Positions 18,471 through 28,300 of a stretch of DNA of 64,000 bases are shown here, in pieces. A model generated the notes under the pieces. That model did no database searches, was not told the DNA's origin, and worked only from the letters and a program-made list of their open reading frames with translations. The number at the start of each line of letters is the position of its first letter. Positions within the stretch are counted from its first letter, which is position 1. This DNA is from Nitrosarchaeum koreense MY1 (lineage in GTDB: Archaea; Thermoproteota; Nitrososphaeria; Nitrososphaerales; Nitrosopumilaceae). The position numbers and the translations under genes were made by a program. The stretch lies in NCBI RefSeq assembly GCF_000220175.1, contig NZ_AFPU01000001.1:1027512-1091511 (forward strand). The letters run 5' to 3'.

Positions 18471-18617
18471 TTGTGCCTAAAAATCCACCAAATTCCTTTT
18501 AATTCTACTAATCTTGATAGATTCAAGATTAAAGAAAAAGCATTTGTCAACCGCTCACATGTTATTAAGTTTGCCATAACAAAATTATCTGAAGAAAAAA
18601 TCGATTGGAAAACTTAG
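18471..18617 (+). CDS. Putative ribbon-helix-helix DNA-binding protein
   Basis: The frame is open from 18402 (71 aa), but the folded part is the last 48 residues, readable from a TTG at 18471. It matches a MetJ/Arc-type fold: a short strand (CLKIHQI), helix A (NLDRFKIKEKAF) and helix B (VNRSHVIKFAITKLSEEK, with the NRSxxI signature). An AT-rich box at 18441-18449 sits the right distance upstream for a leaderless start. The N-terminal residues of the longer frame are hydrophobic and look untranslated. Likely a small regulator or antitoxin-like protein; no toxin partner is obvious. Confidence 0.42.
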   Translation: MCLKIHQIPFNSTNLDRFKIKEKAFVNRSHVIKFAITKLSEEKIDWKT

Positions 18618-18648
18618 TTTAGGTAGTTTTTAAAAAAGCAATTCAGAA

Positions 18649-19152
18649 TTAGCCCTTATTTTTAGTATGGTTTGCTATTACTTTATTGAGAGTCTTTACT
18701 GTTTGATTAACAATCTTTACATCATCTAACATCTCATTGTAGTCTTTCTCTGTTTGGTTATAAGTTCTAACAATATTCAATAATGGATTTACGTGGTTCA
18801 GATTTCCATCCATATCAGTCCTCTTTAGTTTTTCTATGGCATTATCAGCTAATTTGCTGAGTTCAATAACCTTGTTTTGTTTTCGTAATAATACATCCCT
18901 AAACTGTAATACAAGACCATGATCAACCATTCCTAAAACAAAATCATCTACAATATCTTCAGCGGTATCTATGTATCTATAATATTGTGCTTGGCCAATG
19001 TTTAGTTTCTTTTGAATTACTTCTCTAGGAGTATTCATAGACCATAAATTACAGAATTGTTTTAATTTACTAGAATCTATTCCCATAGAATCCATTCGTT
19101 TTGCTCTAGGCATATTCTTAATACCATCCTTAGATATTGTTGATCTTCTCAT
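18649..19152 (-). CDS. Helix-turn-helix protein of mobile-element type
   Basis: A 167-residue basic protein; MPRAKRM (residue 14 of this frame) is an alternative start. Residues about 38-70 (SMNTPREVIQKKLNIGQAQY) look like a helix-turn-helix of the kind in phage terminase small subunits or resolvase-like regulators. The rest is helical and probably coiled coil (QTEKDYNEMLDDVKIVNQTV). It is oriented like the integrase and lies downstream of two other small element genes. Function is not established. Confidence 0.55.
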   Translation of the reverse strand: MRRSTISKDGIKNMPRAKRMDSMGIDSSKLKQFCNLWSMNTPREVIQKKLNIGQAQYYRYIDTAEDIVDDFVLGMVDHGLVLQFRDVLLRKQNKVIELSKLADNAIEKLKRTDMDGNLNHVNPLLNIVRTYNQTEKDYNEMLDDVKIVNQTVKTLNKVIANHTKNKG

Positions 19153-19177
19153 AATCTATTCTCAAAAATGATAAATT

Positions 19178-19202
19178 TTCTCTCGATCAGAGAATGATCA
19201 TT
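19178..19202. promoter_or_regulatory. Inverted repeats upstream of the 167-aa HTH gene, possible operator
   Basis: TTCTCT-cgatc-AGAGAA (19178-19194) is a perfect inverted repeat that runs directly into the palindrome AATGATCATT (19193-19202). The pair lies 26-50 bases upstream of the minus-strand ATG at 19152, where an archaeal promoter would sit. Autoregulation by the HTH protein is a reasonable guess. Confidence 0.4.
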
Positions 19203-19234
19203 TGGGCAAAAAGATGTTGTTGCTGTTGTCATGC

Positions 19235-19786
19235 TCATAAAGAATTATTTGTAAAGTATGTTTTAGGAATTCGTTTTACAAAGCCTGAGACATTTAGTTG
19301 TCCCAAACGAGAGTCTTTACACATGTCAATTTCATCCTCAGGAATATTACAATAATAAAGAATTGTTTTTCGATAATCTAGAATAGTACGTCGATCTATA
19401 TTTCCCAAAGCATTGTTTAAAACTTGAGACAATACCGAGGCATCTAGTTTTGGATATGAATAGATTTGAAGTAATTGATATGCAATATTTCCTAATTTTT
19501 TCATTACTCTTTTTTCGGCTTTTTTACCATTATGGATTAACTCATATCCTGTTTCTTCTTGCATTAATTTAGATAACCCAAAACTAACAACTTGGTCAAA
19601 TTCATATTCTTCATTTTTGTTAATTTCTTCTTCATTATTATCATATTTTATTTTAAGAATTTCACTAAATTCTTTGTAATGAACTAATCTTATGTGTTTG
19701 ACAGTTCTTAGTTCTTGTAATTGCGGAGATACAACAGCAGCAGCAACATTTACAGTTTCTTCCAAAAAATCACTTTCGCTCCTCAT
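19235..19786 (-). CDS. Unknown mobile-element-associated protein
   Basis: A 183-residue protein, mainly helical with an acidic middle (NNEEEINKNEEYEFD). No motif is recognised. Its start overlaps the end of a 52-residue Cys protein by 17 bases, and both are oriented with the integrase. Context suggests an element-encoded gene. Confidence 0.55.
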   Translation of the reverse strand: MRSESDFLEETVNVAAAVVSPQLQELRTVKHIRLVHYKEFSEILKIKYDNNEEEINKNEEYEFDQVVSFGLSKLMQEETGYELIHNGKKAEKRVMKKLGNIAYQLLQIYSYPKLDASVLSQVLNNALGNIDRRTILDYRKTILYYCNIPEDEIDMCKDSRLGQLNVSGFVKRIPKTYFTNNSL

Positions 19787-19928
19787 GTTTGCAGCTACAA
19801 TGTACTTTAATTTCTAAACCTGTTTCTTCATCTATCACAATTTGATCATCTTGATGTTGATTACAATTTCCAATACTGCATTCAGGGCATATCAAGTCAT
19901 CAATTATTAAATAATGCATAAGACTCAT
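19770..19928 (-). CDS. 52-residue Cys-rich putative zinc-binding protein
   Basis: Read directly from the bases: ATG at 19928, TGA at 19770-19772, 52 codons. Cys residues are arranged as CPEC, a further Cys five residues on, and CSC near the C-terminus, suggesting one zinc site. The acidic middle reads DDQIVIDEETG. The stop lies 17 bases inside the next gene on the same strand, a usual arrangement in compact archaeal operons. Too short to place in a family. Confidence 0.5.
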   Translation of the reverse strand: MSLMHYLIIDDLICPECSIGNCNQHQDDQIVIDEETGLEIKVHCSCKHEERK

Positions 19929-20056
19929 AACAAAAAATACTATTTAAAATTCGAAAAATCACAAATAATGGAAAATATTATGCCTAATTTTTGTAAAATA
20001 TAGCTAATTGTAGCCACATAACTTTTTAGAAAATTAACTTTATGAATAAAATTTCA

Positions 20057-21133
20057 TTATTTTTTGTTTAACTGCCAACCTTCATTTCTTAATTTTGAAA
20101 GTTCTCTCTGAACAGCTTTCTCAATAAAACCAGGTATTTCTTTCTCAAGTTCAGATTTTTCCTTAAGTGCTGTATCCAACAGTATTTGTTTTCTCTGAGA
20201 ATCATCAATGGTTAATTCAAGAATGGCTTTTTTGTATTCCTTAAACAATTTAGATTCAGATGCATCAACATAGGTTTCATCAAGAGGAATGGTTGGAGTA
20301 GAATGTCCAAACATCTTTTCTGCAAGAATTATCTTAATACCATCAGTTGTTTTTACAATCGTATTCCATCTTTTCCTAAACCCATGATCAAGCTGTACAT
20401 CTCTTCTGGTTCCATCTCTACCAAATCTTAGTCCTGCACGTCTGAGAACCCTATCAATAATGGCCTGAATACTTACTTTTTTGAGAGGTTTTGCCTTTGC
20501 CATACCAAATGCGTAAACTTGTCTGAACAGAGGAGATTCTGGATTGATGTTTTCTCCATCTTGAGTTCGTTTGGTAAGATACTCATCAAGTACTTGTGAC
20601 GCTTCAGGAGTCAAAAAAGTGATGTATTCTTCACGTTCGCCAGGATAAACAGTCACAGCTTTGCATCCATCAGATATGCTTCTCACATGTTTTATTTTCA
20701 AATCAGGTAATGCTCCAATCCTTATGCCAGATGCTGCAATAAAGTGGATTAGAGCCTTGTTGCGAATTTCTGTTGTCGCTTCAAGCATTTTTTTTACTTG
20801 TTCTGTGGAATAAGCTCGAGAACCAGATTTTTTCTTTAGTGGAGGCAGTAATCGGTTTATTTTCTTCCAGTTTATAGAAATGTCATTTGTATCACAGAAT
20901 AGCTCAAGTGCAGAAATAGGTGTCTTGATAGTACTTCTTGCTTTATTCTGTTTTTTCTTTTCCATGACATAATCTTCGATCATCTGCTGGAGCATTTTGG
21001 GGTCCATTCTTACCAAGCTGTCATAATCACGTAGTTTGAAGTAAGAGAGAAACTTGTCAAGCGAATACTGGTATACCCTAAGGGTTTCCTTGCTATTGAT
21101 ACTATTTTGGAAAAGTAACAGGGATCTTTGCAT
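20057..21133 (-). CDS. Tyrosine recombinase / integrase
   Basis: A 358-residue site-specific recombinase. The N-terminal SAM-like core-binding domain spans about 10-95. The catalytic domain shows R138 (SGIRIG), H250-x-x-R253 (DHGFRK), H277 (MFGHST) and the nucleophile Y288 (LDETYVD). All residues expected in active enzymes are present except that the second active-site Lys was not located. A C-terminal coiled coil follows (about 315-350). It stands at the right border of the accessory region, next to purN, and probably inserted the element; the attachment site is not identifiable without an empty-site genome. Confidence 0.85.
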   Translation of the reverse strand: MQRSLLLFQNSINSKETLRVYQYSLDKFLSYFKLRDYDSLVRMDPKMLQQMIEDYVMEKKKQNKARSTIKTPISALELFCDTNDISINWKKINRLLPPLKKKSGSRAYSTEQVKKMLEATTEIRNKALIHFIAASGIRIGALPDLKIKHVRSISDGCKAVTVYPGEREEYITFLTPEASQVLDEYLTKRTQDGENINPESPLFRQVYAFGMAKAKPLKKVSIQAIIDRVLRRAGLRFGRDGTRRDVQLDHGFRKRWNTIVKTTDGIKIILAEKMFGHSTPTIPLDETYVDASESKLFKEYKKAILELTIDDSQRKQILLDTALKEKSELEKEIPGFIEKAVQRELSKLRNEGWQLNKK

Positions 21134-21209
21134 GGTTTTACTATATCCTCCAAGTAATTAATCTACGATCCACACACATTAATTGCAGGTTTGATCTACT
21201 ATTGACTAG

Positions 21210-21827
21210 TTGCTAAATCTAGGAATTTTAATTTCAGGACGTGGGAGCAACATGGAATCCATTCTAAAAGCAATTAAACGTAAAAAAATCCCAATTAATC
21301 CAGCTATCATCATATCAAACAAACCTGATGCAAAAGGTTTGAAAATTGCACAAAAAATGGGCATAAAAACAGAAGTAATTGAAAGTAAAAATTTCAAAGG
21401 TAGTAGATTAGATTATGATAAAAAAATCATATCAACTCTAGAAAAACATGGGGTTACACCAAAAAATGGGTTGATTTGTTTAGCTGGATTTATGAGAATA
21501 ATTAGTCCTGAGTTTGTTAAAAAATATAAAAATAGAATAATCAACATCCACCCAGCTTTACTTCCAGCTTTTCCAGGATTGGATGCTCAAAAACAGGCAA
21601 TTGATAATGGTGCAAAATATTCAGGATGTACGGTACATTTTGTTGATTCGGGGGTAGATACAGGACCAATAATTTTACAACTAGTAGTCAAAGTAAAAAA
21701 CAACGATACAGAAAAAACATTATCAAAGAGGATTTTAGCAAAAGAGCATAAAGCATACCCTGAAGCTGTAAGGTTATTTGCTGAGAATAGGATAAAAATT
21801 GTAGGTAGAAAAACTATAATTTCCTAA
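21210..21827 (+). CDS. purN: Phosphoribosylglycinamide formyltransferase
   Basis: A 205-residue GART enzyme, which transfers the formyl group of 10-formyl-tetrahydrofolate to glycinamide ribonucleotide in purine synthesis. Family motifs are LISGRGSNM at the N-terminus, the catalytic NIHPALLPAFPG (about 110-121) and VDSGVDTGPII (about 144-154). The only fitting start is the TTG at 21210. It faces away from the integrase, 76 bases off, so its promoter lies at the island boundary. The first core gene to the right of the island. Confidence 0.93.
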   Translation: MLNLGILISGRGSNMESILKAIKRKKIPINPAIIISNKPDAKGLKIAQKMGIKTEVIESKNFKGSRLDYDKKIISTLEKHGVTPKNGLICLAGFMRIISPEFVKKYKNRIINIHPALLPAFPGLDAQKQAIDNGAKYSGCTVHFVDSGVDTGPIILQLVVKVKNNDTEKTLSKRILAKEHKAYPEAVRLFAENRIKIVGRKTIIS

Positions 21828-22144
21828 GAATCCAATCCACTAAAAAAATACAATACAACTAATTCTTTTGAATTGCCATGGAAAAAGTGAGGAATTTTTT
21901 TCTCTACAAAATACATTTTATTTTCAGAAATCTCATAGTCTTTGTTTTTTATTTTTAAAAAACCGTTACCTTTGATTACAAAATATACTTCATCACTATC
22001 GTGTGGTTCTTGAGTGTCTTCTTCTCCAGGTTGCAATACTAGTACACCTGTAGCTAAATTTTCTTTATTAATAAAAGTATGAAAGTAGTTATCACTTTTT
22101 TTTATTTTTTCAATGTATTTGTTTACGTCAAAAACCAGGTTCAT
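21824..22144 (-). CDS. Single-domain cupin protein
   Basis: A 106-residue cupin. The two conserved motifs are visible: PGEEDTQEPHDSDEVYFVIKG (about 38-58) with His and Glu metal ligands, and a second block ending in KKIPHFFHG (about 83-91). Substrate unknown; the fold serves oxygenases, isomerases and binding proteins. It follows the ABM-domain gene by one base, so they form a two-gene operon. Its end overlaps the end of purN by 4 bases. Confidence 0.75.
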   Translation of the reverse strand: MNLVFDVNKYIEKIKKSDNYFHTFINKENLATGVLVLQPGEEDTQEPHDSDEVYFVIKGNGFLKIKNKDYEISENKMYFVEKKIPHFFHGNSKELVVLYFFSGLDS

Positions 22145-22145
22145 T

Positions 22146-22430
22146 TTATTGTGAGACTACAGTATAAAATTTAGGTTCAGGTAATTTTTCCATAAAGGAT
22201 GCAGCCATGGAATGAAGTTTTTCATGTTCAGAACTTTGATGCATTTTACTGAATTTTTCAAGATTTTCAAATTCAACTAATATCCTATGTTTACCATCTT
22301 TCGTTTCTAAAAGGCGTCTATTTACAAAACCATCAAATTTTGAAACTATTTTATTTGATTCTGAAAACCAATTTTTAAAGCCATCAAGAGATTCAGATTT
22401 TATTTGAACGTCAGATATTACTACAAACAT
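22146..22430 (-). CDS. Antibiotic biosynthesis monooxygenase (ABM) domain protein
   Basis: A 94-residue dimeric alpha-beta barrel protein of the ABM family (VVISDVQIKSESLDGFKNWF, RRLLETKDGKHRILVEFENL). Members are cofactor-free monooxygenases or haem- or quinone-related stress proteins, so the reaction is not predictable. Transcribed with the cupin gene. Confidence 0.75.
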   Translation of the reverse strand: MFVVISDVQIKSESLDGFKNWFSESNKIVSKFDGFVNRRLLETKDGKHRILVEFENLEKFSKMHQSSEHEKLHSMAASFMEKLPEPKFYTVVSQ

Positions 22431-22531
22431 AAAATAACTTCAATTTAGTTCCATAATTTCCTTTCTAAGATTTTCAATTGTAGATTAAGTTATTTCAAGG
22501 ATTAAATATCTACAAGTTAGAATTAATCTTA

Positions 22532-23395
22532 ATGACGGGCATAAAAATAGATGGTAAAGAAATTGCTCAGTCAGTAAAAGATAGAGTTAGAAAAGCTGTT
22601 GAAGAATTAAAAAATCAAGGGATCAATCCATGTTTGGCAACTATTCTAGTTGGAGATAATCCAGCATCTGCTACTTATGTCAAAAACAAGCACAAAGCAT
22701 GTGAAGAAGTTGGAATTATCACCAAAGATTTCAAGTTTGCTTCAGAAATTAGCCAATTAGAATTAAATAAAAAAATTGATGAGCTAAATAACGATAAAAC
22801 AGTTCACGGAATTTTAGTACAACTACCATTACCCAGTCAATTAGATGAATTTTTTACAACATCAAGAATTTCACCTCTAAAAGATGTGGATGGTCTAACA
22901 CCACATAATGCAGGGTTACTAGCAATGAAAAAAGCTGCACTTGTGGCATGTACACCATTAGGAGTAATGGAAATGTTTGATTATTACAAGATAGATTTGG
23001 ATGGAAAAAATGTAGTTTTAATTAATCGAAGTAATTTAGTTGGAAAACCGCTATATCATTTACTTTTAGCAAGAAATGCAACTGTGATTACATGTCACTC
23101 TAAAACAAAGAATATCAAAGAATTATGTCAACATGCAGATATTATAATTACAGCTGTTGGAGATAGAAACAAGTTCACATTAACATCAGATATGATAAAA
23201 AAAGATGCAATAGTAATCGATGTTGCAATATCAAGATACAACGAAAAATTAGTTGGAGATGCAGATTATGAACAAATTATTCAAAAAGCATCATATGCAA
23301 CGCCTGTTCCAGGAGGGGTAGGACCTATGACAGTCGCAATGTTATTGAAAAATACAATAACAGCTGCATCATTAAGTAGTCAAATTGAAAGATAA
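22532..23395 (+). CDS. folD: Methylenetetrahydrofolate dehydrogenase / methenyltetrahydrofolate cyclohydrolase
   Basis: A 287-residue bifunctional enzyme interconverting 5,10-methylene-, methenyl- and 10-formyl-THF. The active-site YVKNKHKACEEVGI (Tyr-x3-Lys, about 50-63), the substrate loop VHGILVQLPLP (about 90-100) and the C-terminal PVPGGVGPMT (about 260-269) are intact. It supplies the 10-formyl-THF used by PurN just upstream. Its end overlaps the start of the cyclo-ligase gene by 11 bases, so the two are co-transcribed. Confidence 0.95.
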   Translation: MTGIKIDGKEIAQSVKDRVRKAVEELKNQGINPCLATILVGDNPASATYVKNKHKACEEVGIITKDFKFASEISQLELNKKIDELNNDKTVHGILVQLPLPSQLDEFFTTSRISPLKDVDGLTPHNAGLLAMKKAALVACTPLGVMEMFDYYKIDLDGKNVVLINRSNLVGKPLYHLLLARNATVITCHSKTKNIKELCQHADIIITAVGDRNKFTLTSDMIKKDAIVIDVAISRYNEKLVGDADYEQIIQKASYATPVPGGVGPMTVAMLLKNTITAASLSSQIER

Positions 23396-23954
23396 TTCAG
23401 AAAAAACATCATTAAGAAAATTTCTTCTTGATAAAAGAGACGGTACTTCATTTGATTTAATGAAAATCATAAGCAAAGCAATACAAAAAAGACTAAAAAA
23501 GATTGATTCGTTTAGAAATGCAAAAAAAATAGGGATGTATTATCCCATCGGAAGTGAAATAATGACACAAGATATCATCCAAGAAGCACTAAGTGAAGGA
23601 AAAGAAGTATTTTTGCCCAAAGTAGTTGGAAAAAATATAGAATTTAGAAAGATTGAGAGTGTTAGCAATCTAGAAAATGGGGCTTTTGACATAATGGAAC
23701 CTCGTAATGAATGCCCAATGGATAACAATCTAGATATCATATTGGTTCCAACAGTAGGAATTTCACAAAAGGGAGTAAGATTGGGGTACGGTCACGGATT
23801 TTATGATAGATTTTTAGCTGAAAATAAAGTTGAAACAATTTCGATAACAATGGAAAAACAAATAGTAAAAAACATACCAGCTTCAGAGCACGATATAACA
23901 ATTAATTGGATTGTTACTGAAGATAGAATAATCGATACATCAAAGATACGATAG
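23385..23954 (+). CDS. 5-formyltetrahydrofolate cyclo-ligase family protein
   Basis: A 189-residue protein with the family's C-terminal signature RLGYGHGFYDRFL (about 127-139) and an N-terminal basic helix (SLRKFLLDKRD). It converts 5-formyl-THF to methenyl-THF with ATP, the substrate of FolD, which it overlaps. The start is a TTG at 23385. Its 3' end overlaps the 3' end of convergent purD by 15 bases. Confidence 0.88.
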   Translation: MKDNSEKTSLRKFLLDKRDGTSFDLMKIISKAIQKRLKKIDSFRNAKKIGMYYPIGSEIMTQDIIQEALSEGKEVFLPKVVGKNIEFRKIESVSNLENGAFDIMEPRNECPMDNNLDIILVPTVGISQKGVRLGYGHGFYDRFLAENKVETISITMEKQIVKNIPASEHDITINWIVTEDRIIDTSKIR

Positions 23955-25205
23955 ACCTTTTTTACCAATATCCATTCTGCAAAATTTGCTTGGCCAAGTG
24001 ATTTTATCTACTGCAGCATATGCATTTGAAATTGCAGAAGATAATGTATCACCAAGTGCAGTAACTCCTAATACTCTACCACCATTTGATAGAATTTTTC
24101 CATTTTGCTTTTTTGTTCCAGCATGAAAAACAATAGCATTTTTTGGAATCAAATCAAATCCAGTTATTTCTTCACCTAATAGATAAGATTCAGGATATCC
24201 CTGAGATGCCAAAACAATACAAACAGCTGATTGATTTTTCCATTTTGGTGCAGGCATAGAAGATAATGTACCATCTACACTTGCAACAAAATAATCATAC
24301 AAGTCAAAATCCATCCTCATCATAATGGGTTGACATTCTGGGTCACCCATACGTGCATTAAATTCTAAAACATATGGTTCATTGTTTCGAATCATTACTC
24401 CGGCATAAAGGAATCCTTTGAAAATAATTCCCTCATTTTTCATTGATTGAATTGTTTTATTGATGATTTTTTTTTGGATCTTTTCAGCAAAGACATCATT
24501 AATGACAGGAGTTGGAGAATATGCACCCATACCTCCGGTATTAGGGCCTTTATCATCATCAAAAATTCTTTTGTGATCTTGGCTTGACGCCATAGGTATT
24601 GCAGTTACTCCATCACATAATGCAATGTAAGAAGCTTCAATTCCATCAATTCTCTCTTCCACAATAATTCTATTACCAGCATCACCAAATGCCTTTTTTA
24701 CCAATATGGAGTTAATTGCTGCGATTGCTTCATCAGAGCTATTACAAACTATTACTCCTTTTCCAGAAGCAAGGCCATCAGCTTTGACTACAACATTATA
24801 ATCAAGAGATTTTACATATTCTTCTGCTTTTTTTGGATCATCAAAGATTTCAAATTTTGCTGTTTGAATTCCATTTCTTTTCATGAAATTTTTTGCCCAG
24901 ATTTTACTAGATTCTAATTGTGCTGCATTTTTAGAGGGTCCAAAAATTTTCAGATTCATTTGACTAAATTTATCAACAATTCCTGCTGCGAGTGGAATCT
25001 CAGGACCAACTACAGTAAAACAATTATTCTTTTTTGCAAAGTCTGCAAGGGAATCAAGGTCATCAACATTAATTGAAACATTATTTTCAGTTCCACCATT
25101 TCCAGGTGCAGTAAATACAGTATCAATCTTTGGACTTTGTGATAATTTCCAAGATAGTGCATGTTCTCGTCCACCCGAACCAATGACTAAAACATTAACC
25201 AACAA
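23940..25205 (-). CDS. purD: Phosphoribosylamine--glycine ligase
   Basis: A 421-residue ATP-grasp ligase making glycinamide ribonucleotide, the substrate of PurN. Visible motifs are the N-terminal LVIGSGGREHALSWKL (6-21), the ATP-grasp KADGLASGKGV (about 141-151), DHKRIFDDDKGPNTGGMGAY in the middle, and EFNARMGDPECQ. The start is one of two adjacent TTG codons at 25205/25202. Clustering with purN and folD groups the early purine steps together. Confidence 0.95.
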   Translation of the reverse strand: MLVNVLVIGSGGREHALSWKLSQSPKIDTVFTAPGNGGTENNVSINVDDLDSLADFAKKNNCFTVVGPEIPLAAGIVDKFSQMNLKIFGPSKNAAQLESSKIWAKNFMKRNGIQTAKFEIFDDPKKAEEYVKSLDYNVVVKADGLASGKGVIVCNSSDEAIAAINSILVKKAFGDAGNRIIVEERIDGIEASYIALCDGVTAIPMASSQDHKRIFDDDKGPNTGGMGAYSPTPVINDVFAEKIQKKIINKTIQSMKNEGIIFKGFLYAGVMIRNNEPYVLEFNARMGDPECQPIMMRMDFDLYDYFVASVDGTLSSMPAPKWKNQSAVCIVLASQGYPESYLLGEEITGFDLIPKNAIVFHAGTKKQNGKILSNGGRVLGVTALGDTLSSAISNAYAAVDKITWPSKFCRMDIGKKGLSYL

Positions 25206-25363
25206 AAATTATCTTTCACTCAATTATATAATCCAAGTTATCAAAATGTAAAAATCATATTTTTAGATAATTTAGCATTTTAGTTATTTTACCCATTGGA
25301 TGCGAATCAGCGTGAAACTAACTAGTACAAGAATGGAATAAAGAATGAGAAAATCAATTTAGC

Positions 25364-25371
25364 TTTATAAT
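25364..25371 (+). promoter_or_regulatory. TATA box of ileS
   Basis: tttataat lies 25-32 bases before the ileS ATG at 25396. With the usual archaeal spacing the transcript would begin at or next to the start codon, so ileS is probably leaderless. No T-box or other leader structure was seen in the 190-base gap. Confidence 0.55.
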
Positions 25372-25395
25372 GCCACACCTATATCAGAATTCAAG

Positions 25396-28300
25396 ATGGA
25401 ACTTTCATCAAAATTTGATGCAAAATCAATCGAGTCAGAAATTAAAGCATATGTCAAATCAATTAACATTGAAAGATTAATCTTTGAATCAGACAAGCCT
25501 GAAAAGATTATGTTTATTGAAGGCCCTCCAACTATGAACGGAATTCCACACGCAGGACATCTTAGAGGGCGGGTAATCAAAGATCTTTGGTACAGATTCA
25601 ATACCTTGAAAGGAAAAAAAATTGTATTTAATGGTGGTTGGGATACACAAGGACTTCCTGTGGAATTACAGGCAGAAAAAGAACTTGGAGTAACTGGAGG
25701 TAAATCAGAAGTTATTGAAAAAATAGGAATCGAAAAACTAGTTGAAGAGTGTAAGAGGATTGTAAAAAAATTCAATACGAAATGGGTAGAAGTAGATGAA
25801 TTACTTGGAATGTCATTTAATCACAACAAAGCATATTGGACTTATCGAGATGAATTTATTGAAAGAGAGTGGCAGATACTAAAAAAAGCACATGAAAATA
25901 AAATATTAGAAGAAGATTTCACAGTAATTGCTTATTGCCCTAGCTGTCAAACATCACTTAGTCATGCAGAAGTCAATCAAGGATATGAAGAAGTCAAGGA
26001 TCCATCATTATACTACAAAGTTAAACTCAGAGATGAAGACACATACCTAATTGTTTGGACTACAATGCCTTTCACATTAGTTACAGATGCAATGGTGGGA
26101 TTGAATCCAGACGAAGATTATGCGTGTGTCAAAGTAGAAAACGAAAAATGGATCATAGGAAAAACAAGACTCGAAGAATTTTTCAAAGAAGTAAACATTG
26201 AAGGATATGAAATTGTAAATACCATAAAAGGTTCAGAGTTTGAAGGAAAAAAATACATTCATCCACTTTTAGATTTAATTCCAGGATTAGATGAATGTGC
26301 AAAAGAAAATAATTTCCACGTAGCAGTATCAGAAGAATTTGTAGATGCCACAACAGGTAGCGGGTTGGTTCATTTATCCCCTGCAAACGGTGAGGAAGAT
26401 ATCAAAATTGCAAATAAAAGAAAAGTCAAAGTGTTCAGCCCAATAAATGATCAGGTAAAGTTCACTAATTTAGCTGGAAAGTATGAAGGTATGTTTGTCA
26501 GAGATGCTGACAGAATAATTGTAGACGATCTGAAGGAGCGAAATGCATTAGTAAAGATAGGGAAAATTAAGCACAAATACCCGCTGTGTTGGAGATCTCA
26601 TCACCCAATTGTATGGCTAGCACGAAAAGGATGGTTTTACAAACTAGATAGATTAGATGATAAAGCAATCAATGCAGCAGAAAGCGTAGAGTACTTTTTC
26701 GAACAACCAAAAAACAGATTTTTAGGAATTATCAAAGAAAGGCACCCATGGTGTATATCGCGAGAAAGAATTTGGGGATGTCCATTACCAGTTTGGATAT
26801 GCAATGATTGTAAAAAACAAAATTGGTTTTTTACAAGAAAAGATATTGTTGAATCAGCTGCAAAATTACCAGATGGTCCAAATTTTGAATTACATCGTCC
26901 TTGGATTGATAACATCATTATAAAATGCAAACATTGTAGCAGTACAAATACAAAAAGAGAAGAATATGTACTGGACACATGGCATAACAGCGGTTCAGCT
27001 CCATATTCATCATTAACAGATGAAGAATATTCAAAAAGTATTCCAGCTCCATTTTTCACCGAAGGTATTGATCAAACTAGAGGATGGGCATATACCCTAT
27101 TGATAGAAAATGTGATTCTAAATAATGGGCCAATTCCACCATTCAAGTCATTTTTGTTCCAGGGGCATGTACTTGACGAAAAAGGTGGTAAGATGAGTAA
27201 AAGTTTAGGAAATGTAATTGATGGTGAAGAACTACTAAAAAAATATCCAACTGATTTGATCAGATTTTATTTTATTTGGAAGGCAAGTCCGATAGAACCA
27301 CTTAGCTTTAGCACTGATGAATTAATGTCAAGACCATATCAGGTAATAAACACGCTATTTAATTTACATCTGTATTTTAAACAAAATAGCGAGTATGATG
27401 AATTTGATGAAACAAAAACCATTTCATGGGCAAAAGAAAATGGATTGTTAACATCGCCAGATATTTGGCTTGTATCTAAATTACAAAAATTAATTAAAAA
27501 AATCACTGAACGTAACGAATCTTGCAAGTTCCACGAAGCTGCAAAATCTATTGATGATTTTATTATAAACAATCTAAGTCAAATTTACATCCCAATTACT
27601 AGAAGCGAGTTATGGGATGATGATGAGTCAAAAAAGAACAGAAGACTGGCAATTTATGCAGTACTAAGCGATGTTCTCAGAACATTAGATATTTTGATTC
27701 ATCCGCTTTGTCCATTTACTAGCGAATATCTCTATCAAACAGTATTTGACGGAAAAAAGAGCATATTGCTTGACAAATGGCCACAATACCAAGAGACACT
27801 AGTAAATGAAGAGATTGAAGAATCATTTGACATCATGAAAGATGTTGTTTCAATTTCATCAGCTGCAAGAATGAAAGGAAAATTAAAACGAAGATGGCCA
27901 CTCGCTGAAGCATTAATTTGTGTAACTAAAGGTCAAAAGAAAAAACTAGAATTACTTTCCAATTTACTAATGTCACAGCTAAATGTAGAGAAATGTACAA
28001 TTTATGAGACAGAAAAAGAATTAGGATTAAACCAAATATTAGAATTAAAACGACTAAACTTACCGCTGATATCAGTAGTTGAATTAGAACGAAAAAAAAT
28101 TGGTCCAAAAGCAAAACAACATATGGGAAAACTGATCAACGTGTTTTCTGAAACTAACAAAGAAGAGATCATAGCATCACTTCAAAAACAAGAACATTAT
28201 GATTATGAAATTGACGGAGAAAAAATTTCATTAGACAAAGATGATTTTGTAATTGATTTTGATGCAAAAGAAGAATTTGCAGTTTCAAAAAGAGACAACT

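Noticed and set aside
1-21133. CRISPR array or cas genes in the defence island
   Set aside because: No regularly spaced repeats and no Cas-like proteins were found anywhere in the window.
25206-25395. Possible T-box or riboswitch ahead of ileS
   Set aside because: No stem-loop pattern or antiterminator is visible, T-boxes are not known in archaea, and the TATA box lies too close to the ATG to leave a leader.
26637-27059. A 140-codon minus-strand frame
   Set aside because: It lies opposite ileS, whose motifs are intact there; the antisense protein has no recognisable features.
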